Positions 1 through 10,233 of a stretch of 64,000 bases of DNA are shown here, piece after piece. The position numbers were made by a program, and so were the translations under genes. This DNA is from Henckelia pumila. Lineage: Eukaryota; Streptophyta; Magnoliopsida; Lamiales; Gesneriaceae. The notes below the pieces were generated by a model. The model saw only the letters and a program-made list of their open reading frames with translations. It was not told where the DNA came from and searched no databases. The stretch lies in the NCBI RefSeq assembly GCF_033568475.1, contig NC_133123.1, positions 16,850,622 through 16,914,621 on the forward strand. The letters run 5' to 3'. Numbering within the stretch: position 1 is the first letter of the stretch; each line of letters starts with the position of its first letter.

Positions 1-2001
1 CCAATTCTCAAGAAAACTCCATACGAGTTATGGAGGGAGAGAATGCCTAACATTTCATTCTTTCGGGCTTTTGGATCTAAGTGCTTCATTCACAACAATG
101 GTAAGGACAACTTTGGCAAATTTGATGCCAAATCCGATAAAGGTATTTTTCTTGGGTATTCTACTACAAGTAAGGCTTATAGAGTATTCAATAAGCGCAC
201 CTTACTTGTTGAAGAATCAATGCATGTTATATTTGATGAATCTTTGTTAAATATTTCTCGCACTAACAATGATGATATAGAAATACTTGAAGAAGATATG
301 GTTTCCTCAAGCTTAAATGATATAGATGCTACAGTTGAGGAAACACCACTTCCTAAGGAATGGACACATCACAAAGATCATCCTAAAGATCTGATAATTG
401 GAAGTCCATCAAAGGGAGTATCTACTCGCTCTTCTCTCAATAATATTTGTAATAATCTTGCTTTTGTTTCTCATGTTGAGCCAAAATGTGTTGATGATGC
501 TTTACTTGATGATTCCTGGATTATTGCTATGCAAGATGAGTTAAATGAATTTAAACGCAATAATGTTTGGGATCTTGTTTCTAGGCCGCATGATAGACCT
601 GTGATAGGTACTAAATGGGTGTTTAGAAATAAACTTGATGAGCATGGCACCATCACTAGAAACAAGGCTAGGCTCGTAGCTAAAGGATATAGTCAAGAAG
701 AAGGCATTGATTATGATGAGACTTATGCTCCTGTTGCCCGTCTTGAATCCATTCGTATGTTACTTGCTTTTGCATGCTCTAGAAATTTTAAATTATTTCA
801 GATGGATGTTAAAAGTGCTTTTTTGAATGGTGATTTGAAAGAAGAGGTCTATATTGAACAACCTGATGGCTTTGTTGATAATTTGTTATCTGATCACGTA
901 TATAGACTCAACAAAGCTTTGTATGGATTGAAACAAGCTCCTCGAGCTTGGTATGAAAAACTCTCTTCTTTCCTTATTACCAATGGCTTTACTAGAGGAA
1001 TTGTTGATATTACATTGTTTACTTTATCTAGAGATAATGATTTGCTTATTGTGCAAATTTATGTGGACGATATCATTTTCGGTTCTAATAACGAAGATCG
1101 TTGCCAAGAATTTTCTAAGCTTATGCAAGATCACTTTGAGATGAGCATGATGGGGTAACTTAACTATTTCCTTGGATTGCAAATCAAGCAGTGCAAGGAT
1201 GGGTTCTTTGTGAACCAAAGCAAATACATAAAGGAGATTCTAAAGAAATTCGGGATGGAGAACACAAAATCATCATCCACACCGATGAGCACAGCAATCA
1301 GACTCGACAAAGATGAAAATGGTAAACCTGTAGATCAATCTTCCTTTCGTAGTATGATTGGCTCCTTACTATATGCTACTGCAAGTAGGCCAGACATTAT
1401 GTTTAGTGTATGCCTGTGTGCACGATTTCAATCATGTCCAAAGGAATCACATTTGTTCGCCTTAAAACGCATTTTTAAATATCTTTCAAATACTCCAAAT
1501 CTCGGCTTGTGGTATTCGAAAAATTCTTTCTTTGATTTAAAAGCTTACTGTGATGCCGACTTTGGTGGATATAAGGTGGACCGGAAAAGCACTAGTGGAA
1601 CCTGTTTCTTTTTAGGAAACTGTTTGGTTTCTTGGTTTTCCAAAAAGCAAAACTGTGTTGCGTTATCAACGACCGAAGCCGAATATATGGCTGCCGGTAG
1701 TTGTTGTGCGCAAATTCTTTGGATGAAGCATCAATTGCTCAACTATGGCGTCTCTTTTTCAAAAATCCCTATTTTCTGTGACAACACTAGCGCCATATGT
1801 CTTACAAAGAATCCGATTCAACATTCGCGCACCAAACATATTGACATTCGTCATCATTTTATTCGTGACCACATCGAACGAAATGAAGTTGAACTTCAAT
1901 ATGTTGACACGACAAATCAAATTGCCGATATTTTTACAAAACCACTAGATGAAAATACTTTTATTCGTTTACGTGGTGAACTTGGAATGATTGAATTGTA
2001 A
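1..2001 (+). pseudogene. Ty1/copia (SIRE-type) pol 3' part: end of integrase, reverse transcriptase, RNase H; one nonsense codon
   Basis: The frame is open from base 1, so gag, protease and most of integrase lie left of the window. In order there is an integrase tail (TPYELW near the start), a copia reverse transcriptase with [11 protein letters not shown] and [12 protein letters not shown] and the catalytic YVDD at 1060-1071, then RNase H with DADFGG at 1552-1569, TEAEYMA and DNTSAICLTKNP, ending in a TKPL tail and a stop at 1999-2001. The frame is broken only by TAA at 1156-1158, inside the conserved MMG-x-LNYFLG stretch; the same frame resumes at once, so this is a point nonsense mutation and not a frameshift. 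Known of the family: pol copies the element RNA into DNA and integrates it. The reiterated polypurine tracts downstream support a SIRE/Maximus-type assignment, which is inference. Confidence 0.92.
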
Positions 2002-2400
2002 TCATTTGAAGACATAAATAAATTTAATGCCATATTAAGGGGGAGCTTAATATAAAATTCGAGCAAATTTAATGTTGGATAATACAAATTAATTGTATTT
2101 ATTCAATATTAAACGCTCATATTTTGTTAATTATGTGAATTTATGTGTTGTATTTAGAAATCATATTTTCTATTTTTTTCATTTAATTTTCCAGCCTTTT
2201 TGATTATCACAAAAAGGGGGAGAATATAAATGGTTAACTAAGGGGGAGAATAATATGCTATAAAAAAAAAGGGGGGGAGTTTTATTTATGCATAGTTTTA
2301 TTCTTGCAATTATATTGTGCAAATTTAAATTGTTTATTTAATATTGTACTTTTATTTCCCCTATTTAACCAAGTTTTGTGATCATCAAAAAGGGGGAGAT
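2002..2400 (+). other. Post-pol spacer with five polypurine-tract-like motifs
   Basis: No coding region is seen. AAGGGGGAG-type tracts occur at about 2037-2046, 2211-2222, 2240-2249, 2262-2279 and 2387-2399. The last directly abuts the LTR and is the likely functional primer for plus-strand DNA synthesis. Repeated tracts between pol and the 3' LTR are typical of SIRE-like copia elements. Confidence 0.75.
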
Positions 2401-2639
2401 TGTTACGCCTTAAACGCATACAAATCTCGTGTTATGAGATTAATGTTTTTAATGCATTAACAAGTCTCATAATATTATGTTTTGATGATTACAAAACTCG
2501 GTTAATTGTTACTAACCATTTAAAGTGAGACTTTGCAGATTAGATCATATTAACAATCAAATTCTTGGAAGTTACTTTGAAGTTGTAAAAGAAATGGACA
2601 AGGACAAGCCAATATTATAAAGCAGAAACTTGCAAAATT

Positions 2640-3340
2640 CACCGGGCACTTTCCAGTCATCCAAATCAGATCTCCAATAGTGAAAATCAAGATCAGGATG
2701 TTCTCAAGCTTCTCTCCAAATTTCATATCAATCCAACGGCTGGATATGGAGATATGATTTTTTTTAACAAAGCTGCACAGTACTTACTTCTGCAAGGAAT
2801 GAACTATGAAGACTCAACTTCAGAAAATACCTGGGAATGCTTAGGTTATTAAAATCCGATCTCCACCGATCACATGGATTTCCTTGATGTTTTAAAGTCT
2901 GTATCCAAATTTCAAATCAATCCAACGGCTGAATATGGAGTTATGATTTTTGCAAATATGTTGAACAGTAGCTATTTCTGCAAGGAGCTAACTGCTGAAG
3001 TATCGGATTCAGAAGACTACTGGAATCTATGGAGGCATCCAAATCCAATCTCCACCAATCACTATCAATATCGGGATGTTACAAAAATTGTGTGTTAATT
3101 TCAGGCCAATCCAACGGATGGATTGTGAGATTCGAATTTTTTATAAGTAATGCTCAGAACAAAAGCGAGAACGTGATTTTGCGACTTCCGAGATTTACTG
3201 GACGTGTTTGATTCTTTCAAATTCAATCTCCACCGTTCAGATTTAAGATTGAGATGTTTTCAAGCGACTGTCCAAATTTGAGCTCAATCCAACGGTTAGA
3301 TTGAGAGATATGATTTTTCCACAAAATCTGCTCAGTGCTG
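2640..3340 (+). repeat. Four diverged ~180-190-bp repeats in the copia LTR U3
   Basis: CAATCCAACGG followed by a GAT/GAG-ATATGATTTTT-like segment recurs at 2729, 2918, 3107 and 3285, each preceded by a version of AATCTCCACCGATCA. Spacings are 189, 189 and 178 bases. The array lies wholly upstream of the TATA box. Confidence 0.8.
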
Positions 3341-3436
3341 AAAAAAGAAGGCAGCGGCGCCTACACTTTGTCTCTACTCCTTGGCTTCCCAATAAACGCT
3401 CCAAGCACACAAATTCAAATTCAAATCTTTGCCAAC

Positions 3437-3444
3437 TATAAATA
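3437..3444 (+). promoter_or_regulatory. TATA box of the copia LTR
   Basis: TATAAATA lies in the context CCAACTATAAATAGAGGC. Transcription would be expected about 30 bases downstream, near 3470. This defines U3 as roughly 2401-3470. Confidence 0.7.
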
Positions 3445-3574
3445 GAGGCTTGCCAAGACCATTTAGAGATATCCCAACTCATTTCTTCTCTCATTTGCAA
3501 GCAATATTCTCTCTACCAAAGTGCTCAATCAATATTTGAGAGTTATTTGTGAAAATAGTTTGTGAGTTGGTTGT

Positions 3575-3770
3575 GCTATTGTTGTAAACACTTAGTGTGA
3601 ATCCAAGTGTATTGTGAGATTGTTGTAAACACTTGAGTGTGAAGCCAAGTGTTTTTGAGGCTATCCTTGGAGCCATTAAGGCCAAGTGTTCGAGTTGTAT
3701 CGGCGCGGTGATCGTGTTGAGTTGTAAAGGCTATCCTTGGAGCCATCAAGGCCAAGTGTTCGAGTGCTAG
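3575..3770 (+). repeat. Short direct duplications downstream of the LTR TATA box
   Basis: TTGTTGTAAACACTT plus AGTGTGAANCCAAGTGT occurs twice (near 3580 and 3622). GGCTATCCTTGGAGCCAT plus AAGGCCAAGTGTTCGAGT occurs twice (near 3659 and 3728). Both are near-exact tandem or close direct repeats within R/U5. Confidence 0.8.
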
Positions 3771-3965
3771 TGGATCCTTGGTTAATCGTACTTAACCAAG
3801 AAGGGGAGACGTAGACGATTTATCGTCGAACTTCCATAAACAATTCCTATCTCTCTTTTACTGCTTTATTTACTTTACGCATTTATTTACCGCTTTATAT
3901 TTGATTGCTTTACTAGTCTTCCGCTTGCGTTTAGTATAATCGCTTTAAATTGCTAAAGTTGCCAA

Positions 3966-3999
3966 AGAACCTAATCCCCCCCCCCCCCCATTAGGTTCT
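3966..3999 (+). other. Hairpin with C-tract loop at the LTR 3' terminus
   Basis: AGAACCTAAT (3966-3975) and ATTAGGTTCT (3990-3999) are perfect reverse complements around a run of 14 C. The inverted LTR at the window end keeps the stem (63854-63863 and 63871-63881, with one extra T) and has a 7-base loop tract. Confidence 0.75.
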
Positions 4000-4706
4000 A
4001 ACACGTGTATTCCATGTTCTTGTCTCATGTGAACGGTGGTTTTGCAAACTCAGTGTTTGGATTTTTAATAAAGTTTGATGACCAATGTCATATGTACAAG
4101 CTTTAAATAATCGGAAGAAAATGGAAAAAACTACCTATTTGAGTCCAATGAAGACTGTTCTTTTAGTGTGCAGGCTACCACTTCTGGAATTGTTTCTAAA
4201 TCAAGGGTAATCAAGTGTATAAGTCTCAAATGTTTTTTGAAAAACTATGATGTTGTTGATGATGTTGGCAACATGAGAGGCAACACTACACTTGTCAACA
4301 TATCATTTGCTTGTGATTGCATTTTTATTTTATGTTACACTCTGTTTAGGCATAAAATAAGTCATGCATATGCATTTTTGGTAATAGGGTTCTGTTTTTG
4401 GGTAAGGTTCTAAATAGACGAATTTTGATGATTTACCCTATTTACTAAAAATTAAATTTTTGTGATTGATTTTTGTTTCAGTGGATTTAGGCTGATGTGG
4501 AGTTAATTCTGGAAGATTTGGGCTAAAATACTTATCTTGGATTATTGCCTTACTTATGGGATTTTATCTCTTAAATCTCGGTTTTTTTAAAAAAAAAAAT
4601 CTTAGCCGTTTAGAAAAAGTTACCGTTTGTAACTTGGGGAGATAAGGGATCAGGGTAATTATGAGTTTGTTAGAGGGAAAATGTTACCGTTTTGTGATAG
4701 GATTTT

Positions 4707-4816
4707 TATATATTTGGTTTCCTTTGTATCGGGTGTTATCTTCTTCCTGATTTTCTCATTATCTGATTGAGTTTTCTGCAAACCCTACTCTTCTCTCACT
4801 CTCAAATTTTATTGCA
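4707..4816 (+). promoter_or_regulatory. Candidate internal promoter and 5' leader of the 664-codon ORF
   Basis: TATATAT at 4707-4713 is followed, about 30-40 bases on, by a pyrimidine-rich leader (CCTACTCTTCTCTCACTCTC near 4785-4805) and an ATG in the context GCAATGG at 4817. The arrangement resembles a plant core promoter with a short 5' UTR. It is inferred from composition only. Confidence 0.4.
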
Positions 4817-6811
4817 ATGGCAGGCTTTGATCCTCAAGACATTCGAAGCGAGATGGGTTATAAAGAACCCAATGTTGCTGCCGGTGTTACAACATCAGGA
4901 ATCCCATCCACGGCGTCTTCTCTGCCGATTGTTCCAGTTCCCATGGAACCCGTTCCACTTGCTGTTCTCATGCCGGGCGAACTTGGGAATGCCATTGATC
5001 TCGAGAATCCACCGAATTTTTCTGTCCTGAATCGTGTAAACCCTCCTCCACCAATGGCTCGCCCATCGAAGAGGCAAGCTGGGTATAACCCAGATTTTAC
5101 CCAGTCTAAAAGGTTTTACAAGGGTCCTCGCATCTCCATGGCTGAAGAAGGTCGCAGCTCCGGTGATGATTCTGATGATGCCAACTATGAATTTGTGGCG
5201 AGGAAGAAACCCTCTGGTTCTGCTGCTGCCTCTGCCTCTGCCTCTGCTCTGATCATTGAATCTGCTTCTGATAGCAAAGATTCAAACTCTTCTGATGGTG
5301 TTCCTTCTAAGGACACTCCTGCAGCTACTGTCCCTCAAGAAAGTGTTGATTCCGATAAAGATGCCACCTTGGCACAAATTTTGGAAAGCCTTAAGCAAGG
5401 AAAGGCCTCCTCGCCTGTTTCTCCTTCTGTTCATATCTTCGATGATGAACCTGACGTTGAGATGATGGAGGAGTTTGCTGCAAACAAAGCCCATCAAGCT
5501 AATGATTCTTCCTCATCTTCCTCCTCTGTCGAGTCTGATGCTGACTCTTCTGATAAGAGTGCTGATATTGGAGATGAAGAAGACTCTGAAGATATTTCTA
5601 GCATGGATGCTGATGAAAACCCTCTGGACCAAGAGGTTGTGTCTACTGCTGATGCCCGTGTTGCTATTGGTGCTGACAGCACCACGGACAACACTGTTGA
5701 TGAGGACTATGACATGGATGCTGCTCATTTCCTCATGTTTTACTCTGGTGATGCTGCTGCTGTTTGGCCTCTCTTCGCTCATAGAGGTCTACTGGATGAG
5801 AGGAACATTGATGTACTCTCCTATGATAGGTACAATTTGATTGATTTTTTGAAGCTTAGACAGCTCTATTCTACTGTTGTTGCCGTGATACCCTATTGTA
5901 AGAGGGCGATTCTGGAGTTCTACGCCAACTTAACCTCAAGCATTGAAGATCTAGAATCTACTAAGTATGTCTTGGTGTATCTTTGGGGTCGGTTGTTCGA
6001 ATTCACTCCAGCCGTGATCAACTCTCTCTATTCCACCCCGGACATTGATGAAGGAAATCCTCCAGAGATCAATGAAGTGATTTCTGTTCTCACTGGTGGT
6101 ATGGTCAAACAATTCTCTGACCATTTTTCTGCAGCTAAGCTCACCTCATTTTATTCTGTGTTGCATAAGATAGATGTAATGAATTGGACTCCTTCATCCA
6201 ACTCAACAGTTATCACAAGACCACAGGCGGTCATTTTGTATGCCATTGGGACTAGGAGTCCCTTCAATTTTGGGAAGATGGTATTCAAGACAGTGCTCCA
6301 GTTTGTTGATGGAGGACAAAAATCTACAAAGCTGCCATTCCCATCTTTGATATATGACATTTTGGAATCTCAGGCTTTCATCCGCAATATCACAGAAGAT
6401 CTCACTGATCAACCTGAGATTTTGAAGTTAGCAGTTGGACTTCTCAAGGGAAATCGGGTTCTGGATTTGCCCTGGACTGCTTCTCCTACTCCTGCTGCTG
6501 ACACTGCTGGTGTTGCACCCGGTGTTGCCAACACGGGTGACAACACTGAAGAAACAGTGCCTACTCCTACTACCATGGAATTCACCACTGCCACTATTCA
6601 GCTGCTGATGACTCATGCTGAAGAGAAAATCGTGCAAGCACAGGAAGATATTGTCTTCTACAGCATGGTCTTGGCTGATTGTCGGAGACAACTTGGCATT
6701 TCTGGCCAAATAGAGGTAGATAGTGCACAAGCTGAAGCTGGTCCATCTGGGACTAAAGATGATGAGGATGAAGCCTCTGATCAAGATGGATCTGATAGTG
6801 ATCAAATTTAG
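4817..6811 (+). CDS. Retroelement-associated extra ORF, plant transposon protein-like domain (664 aa)
   Basis: The ORF is uninterrupted, with ATG in good context (GCAATGGCAGG). Residues 1-110 are Pro/Ala-rich with a basic patch (PSKRQ, KRFYKGPR) that could be a nuclear localisation signal. About 110-300 is very acidic and Ser-rich. About 300-540 is globular and resembles the domain called putative plant transposon protein (Transposase_32-like): VIPYCKRAILEFYANL, WGRLFEFTPAVINSLY, MNWTPSSNST, RPQAVILYAIGTRSPFNFG. A Pro/Thr linker, a helix likely to form a coiled coil (about 590-635) and an acidic tail follow. Such ORFs are known between pol and the 3' LTR of some SIRE-like elements, but their role is not established; no catalytic motif is recognised. 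The absence of any stop or frameshift is notable. The family name is from memory of motif pattern. Confidence 0.75.
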   Translation: MAGFDPQDIRSEMGYKEPNVAAGVTTSGIPSTASSLPIVPVPMEPVPLAVLMPGELGNAIDLENPPNFSVLNRVNPPPPMARPSKRQAGYNPDFTQSKRFYKGPRISMAEEGRSSGDDSDDANYEFVARKKPSGSAAASASASALIIESASDSKDSNSSDGVPSKDTPAATVPQESVDSDKDATLAQILESLKQGKASSPVSPSVHIFDDEPDVEMMEEFAANKAHQANDSSSSSSSVESDADSSDKSADIGDEEDSEDISSMDADENPLDQEVVSTADARVAIGADSTTDNTVDEDYDMDAAHFLMFYSGDAAAVWPLFAHRGLLDERNIDVLSYDRYNLIDFLKLRQLYSTVVAVIPYCKRAILEFYANLTSSIEDLESTKYVLVYLWGRLFEFTPAVINSLYSTPDIDEGNPPEINEVISVLTGGMVKQFSDHFSAAKLTSFYSVLHKIDVMNWTPSSNSTVITRPQAVILYAIGTRSPFNFGKMVFKTVLQFVDGGQKSTKLPFPSLIYDILESQAFIRNITEDLTDQPEILKLAVGLLKGNRVLDLPWTASPTPAADTAGVAPGVANTGDNTEETVPTPTTMEFTTATIQLLMTHAEEKIVQAQEDIVFYSMVLADCRRQLGISGQIEVDSAQAEAGPSGTKDDEDEASDQDGSDSDQI

Positions 6812-7133
6812 ATTTTGCTTCTTCTCTCATCTTTGCTTTATTAGTTTCATTTTGATTATAATATAAGTGTTTTTGTTCGTTCTAGTTATGTGCCTCAAGT
6901 GCTCTTACATGCCTTAACTAGACTAACATCTTCTACCCTACTTATGCTCTGATATATGAATTATAGAATCTCATGTGTTATTGTCCATGTTATCCACCGT
7001 GTTACGACACGGGGGACAACACTTCAGGGGGAGACTTTAAAATTCAGAGGGAGAAGATTTTTAAACTCAGGGGGAGTTTATGATTATTTCATACTTGTGC
7101 GGTGTTTTGTCCAGAAAGCAAAAAAGGGGAGAC
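6812..7133 (+). other. Spacer with reiterated polypurine tracts before the outer LTR
   Basis: GGGGGAG or GAGGGAG tracts occur near 7025-7035, 7045-7055 and 7068-7077, and AAAAAGGGGAGAC at 7121-7133 directly abuts the LTR. A GTGTTACGACAC + GGGG + GACAACACT motif lies at 6999-7023. No coding region is seen. Confidence 0.65.
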
Positions 7134-7424
7134 TGAAAGGAATTTTATTCCTTGAATATTTCGGCCCTAATTAATTGGAGATTATAAGATTTTGCTTTCT
7201 AGACAAGATAGAATATTTGGTAAATATATTGTGTATATCACGATTATGTTAAGTTATATATTTGCCAAATTTAAATCATGTCTTGATAAGGTGATTATTT
7301 GATATAATACAATTCAATATTATCATGATTTGATTTTCAAAGATTTGATAGAGTTTATTTCCTACTAAAAGATTGTTGCTTATTCTTGTAGGACTCTATC
7401 TAAGGAAATCTTCAAGATTTGAAT
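7134..7424 (+). repeat. Outer element 3' LTR, left part (split by the gypsy insertion)
   Basis: It starts TGAAAGGAA right after the polypurine tract; the matching end TTCCTTTCA is at 18051-18059 on the other side of the gypsy element. Bases 7420-7424 (TGAAT) are the left copy of the gypsy target duplication. Removing the insertion and one TGAAT leaves an LTR of about 835 bp. Confidence 0.85.
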
Positions 7425-8500
7425 TGTAACATCCGGTATTTTTTTAATTACATAAATCCGCCTGCATAATTAGGATATTTAATTATTTAAATTTATGATT
7501 TATGGGTTAAATAATTATGTGAATTATTTATGCATGATTTAATTTATTTTTAAGCATTTAACCCATAATTAGTGGTTTTTATGATTTTTAGTATTTTTAT
7601 TATTTAATCGCGTAGACGGGACCGTGGACGGACGAGATGACAACTTTCCACCCAAATTATTTTATGAGCCTTTTTGGAGCCTTAAAATATTATTTTGAGT
7701 TTTATTATCTCAAAATTTTAAGTATTTAATTTTATTTAATTTTAGGAGTCATTTTTATCCAAAATTAGTCAAAATATTGACTTTTTAGTATTTTTAAAAT
7801 TCCCCTAAATTATTATTTCGAGATTTTATTTAGGTGATCAGATTTTTAAATGTTTATTTAAGAGTTAAGTTGTATTTTAATTATTTTAAAACCTTTTATT
7901 TAATTATTCAACCTATTTTTCTAATTAAACCTAATCTACCAAACAACCTAGCCGACACCTCTTCCTCCCATATCAGCCGACTTTCACCCCCATCACCTTC
8001 TTCTTCATCGATTCAAGACATCTCCAAGACTCCATAGCCATTTTTCTTCGAAGCTTCAAGTTTGCTCGTCGTCCCGTCGTCCCGGAAGTCGTCTCACGCT
8101 CGTTTCTCTTCGTCCCTCGGTGAAAGGCATGTTTTTCTTCACTTTTCAGACCTATATCAGTGTATGTATGCGTGTGGGTGTGTAGCATCAGAATCGAACA
8201 TATTTGACAGCAAGTTTTCGATTTTTCCTCCAAAATTGCTCTCGGTTTTGACATTGGTGTTTGCATGCTCACGTTTTCATGTCCATGGCTAGGTGGGCTG
8301 CTGGTCCACGGTTAGAGGGGTACCTTGGGGTCCCTAGGATCGAAGGGTGGGGTCGGACATGGACTGGAAGGGTCTAGGTTCGGCCTGGTTCAGACTGAAC
8401 CATGACTGCCCATGTTTCTGCACAGTTTAGGGTTTCGGAAGAGGTTGCTTCGGGTTCCTGGTTTGGTCGTGCATGGGGCTGGGGCCTGGTCAGGCTAGGT

Positions 8501-8588
8501 CCGCCCGGACGTGGGCTACGTCCGGGCGGCGGCGCCCCGGCCAGGGGCGGCCGGAGCCGGCCGGCAGCAGGCCAAGAAGGCCTGCTGC
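8501..8588 (+). other. Two strong hairpins in the gypsy LTR
   Basis: Hairpin 1 pairs CCGCCCGGACGT (8501-8512) with ACGTCCGGGCGG (8518-8529) around a 5-base loop. Hairpin 2 pairs GCAGCAGGCC (8564-8573) with GGCCTGCTGC (8579-8588) around AAGAA. Both recur unchanged in the 3' LTR at about 15965-15993 and 16028-16052. Confidence 0.85.
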
Positions 8589-8918
8589 TCTCGGCCGAGG
8601 AGAATGGAGGAGGGGACAATCGGGTTTTAGGGTTTCTAGTGGGTTCCGGGTCGGGTCTTGGGTCCGGGTCGGGTCTAAAATAATATGGGTTAAGTTAAGT
8701 GGGTCCGGGTCCGGGTTATTTTATATGGGCTCGGGTATTTTTATTTTTAAGTTTTTAAGTTAATTAGGAATTAAATGGACTAATTAAATTCCCAAAAAAT
8801 TTAATTAGTACCATTTAATTTATTTGGGCTCCATTAAATTATTTTTGGGTTAATTTATTTATTTATGGGCTTGTAATAAATTTTATTTAAATTTTTTTTT
8901 AAGTTGGCCAGAAATTTT

Positions 8919-9065
8919 TATGGGCTTGGGAGCCCATGAAAGTTATTGGGCCTGTTATTGGGCTTTTGGGCCCATTGGGCCAGGGACAGTGTTATTGGGC
9001 CTAAGTTAGTCTTAATGGGCTTTGGTTGATTTATGGGCCAAGTCTTAAGTTAATGGGCTTGCATG
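8919..9065 (+). promoter_or_regulatory. Cluster of TGGGC(C/T) site II-like motifs in the gypsy LTR
   Basis: About ten TGGGCC/TGGGCT motifs or their complements fall within 150 bases. In plant promoters TGGGCY (site II) is bound by TCP factors. Function here is inferred. The cluster repeats in the 3' LTR at about 16383-16529. Confidence 0.5.
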
Positions 9066-10048
9066 TCTAGGGCCAGCAGCTGTATCAAACCATGAGAAAA
9101 TTGCATGTGTCCTGATTATATATTTAATTATTTTTATGCATTTAAGTTATTTTAATATTTATATGTTAGTAAGAAAAATTAAATTAAATATATATGAAGG
9201 ACACACAATTTATTTAAGTACATGCATTCATGAAATCAATTTTTATGCTATGATTTAATTCCTATGGTTGAGCAAATAAAATATTTTAGGTGGAAATTGA
9301 AGTAGTGTGGCCATTTATGTATGGGCAGTTTCTGCCATTTATGTATGGGCAGTTTTCTGCCATTTATGTATGGGTGGTTCGCCACCAGCCTCGTACGATG
9401 GTTTCTTAGACTGATCAGTCGCACTATGGGTCATACTTACGGATAGGACCATTCGATGTTCAGAAAATAAATGCTCAACAACTTATGTATGTATGATATT
9501 ATGTATGTTATGTATGTTTATTTATGTAATTTATGTTATTAATTTTTAAGCATGCTCATTCATGTATATGTAAGTATTAGTATTAAATTGTTTTAAATTA
9601 TTTTGAACCCTTGTTAGTATGCATGTTGGGCCTCTAGGCTCACTACACTGATATGGTGCAGGTGAGTACGTAGAGGAACAGGTTACTCCTACCGGTGGTG
9701 AGGATGTATGAGCCGTGCTGCAGTAGCCCCGTGACCGTGACAGCTTCTGAGTCACCGTGCATGATGTTATGATACATTTTTAATATTTTATGGGTTGAGA
9801 TGTTTGAATATTTTATTAAGTATTTTTAGTGCATGCACACAATTTTTATTTATTTTATTTATGCGGTATATTTTAAATTATAGGGTTGACTCAGATATTT
9901 ATTTAATTTAAAGAATGCCTTTTATTTTAAGTATTTTATTTAGTGCATATATGTATGGGCATATATGTACATATATTTATTTAGTAGTATAAAAAAAAAA
10001 AAAAAATTTCCGCATATTTATTTATTATAGAGTTAGGGTCGTTTCAGT

Positions 10049-10060
10049 TGGTATCAGAGC
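10049..10060 (+). other. Primer-binding site (initiator Met tRNA) of the gypsy element
   Basis: TGGTATCAGAGC lies two bases downstream of the 5' LTR end. It is the standard complement of the 3' end of plant initiator methionine tRNA. Confidence 0.9.
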
Positions 10061-10233
10061 ACGGTCCTTGGAGGGGTCACTACTGCTTCGCGAGCTAAGA
10101 AATCCACGCTACCGGTCTGTAAGTTTTAAATGTTTATAGTATGATTTAAATTTCTAGAACTTAAGTTAGCCTTAAATTTTAAACACTTAGTTATGCATGG
10201 CGATTTATGTAAATAAATATGTGGTGGTGCAGA

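Larger units (their letters stand above)
2401..4003 (+). repeat. 3' LTR of the SIRE-type copia element (1603 bp)
   Basis: It begins TGTTACGCC directly after the polypurine tract and ends CTAACA, giving short inverted ends TGTTA/TAACA. It contains a TATA box at 3437-3444, four diverged repeats in U3, smaller repeats downstream of the TATA box and a terminal C-loop hairpin. A related LTR end appears in reverse orientation at 63850-64000, which confirms the right boundary. The 5-bp target duplication would be CGTGT (4004-4008), but the left flank is outside the window. Confidence 0.9.
4004..7133 (+). mobile_element. Internal 3' region of an outer LTR retrotransposon, interrupted on the left by the copia element
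   Basis: The block runs from the copia LTR to a polypurine tract and LTR start at 7134. It carries one long ORF (4817-6811) and repeated GGGGGAG tracts, the layout of SIRE-like elements with an extra ORF after pol. Gag, pol and the 5' LTR are not visible and would lie left of the copia insertion. Bases 4004-4706 show no coding region; they contain one copy of the GTGTT/GACAACACT-type motif near 4262-4287. Confidence 0.65.
7425..10046 (+). repeat. Gypsy 5' LTR
   Basis: The boundaries follow from the TG...CA ends, the TGAAT duplication on the left and the primer-binding site on the right. The LTR is AT-rich with a GC-rich island (about 8440-8690) that contains strong hairpins, a TGGGC-rich block (8919-9065), three copies of a 24-25-bp repeat (CCATTTATGTATGGGCAG-like, 9311-9384), and a run of about 16 A near 9990. 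Short open frames in it recur identically in both LTRs and are not taken as genes. Confidence 0.95.

Noticed and set aside
8374..8763. Gly/Arg-rich and Pro-rich open frames on both strands of the gypsy LTR
   Set aside because: They are by-products of the GC-rich hairpin island, recur in the second LTR with different lengths, and match no protein family.
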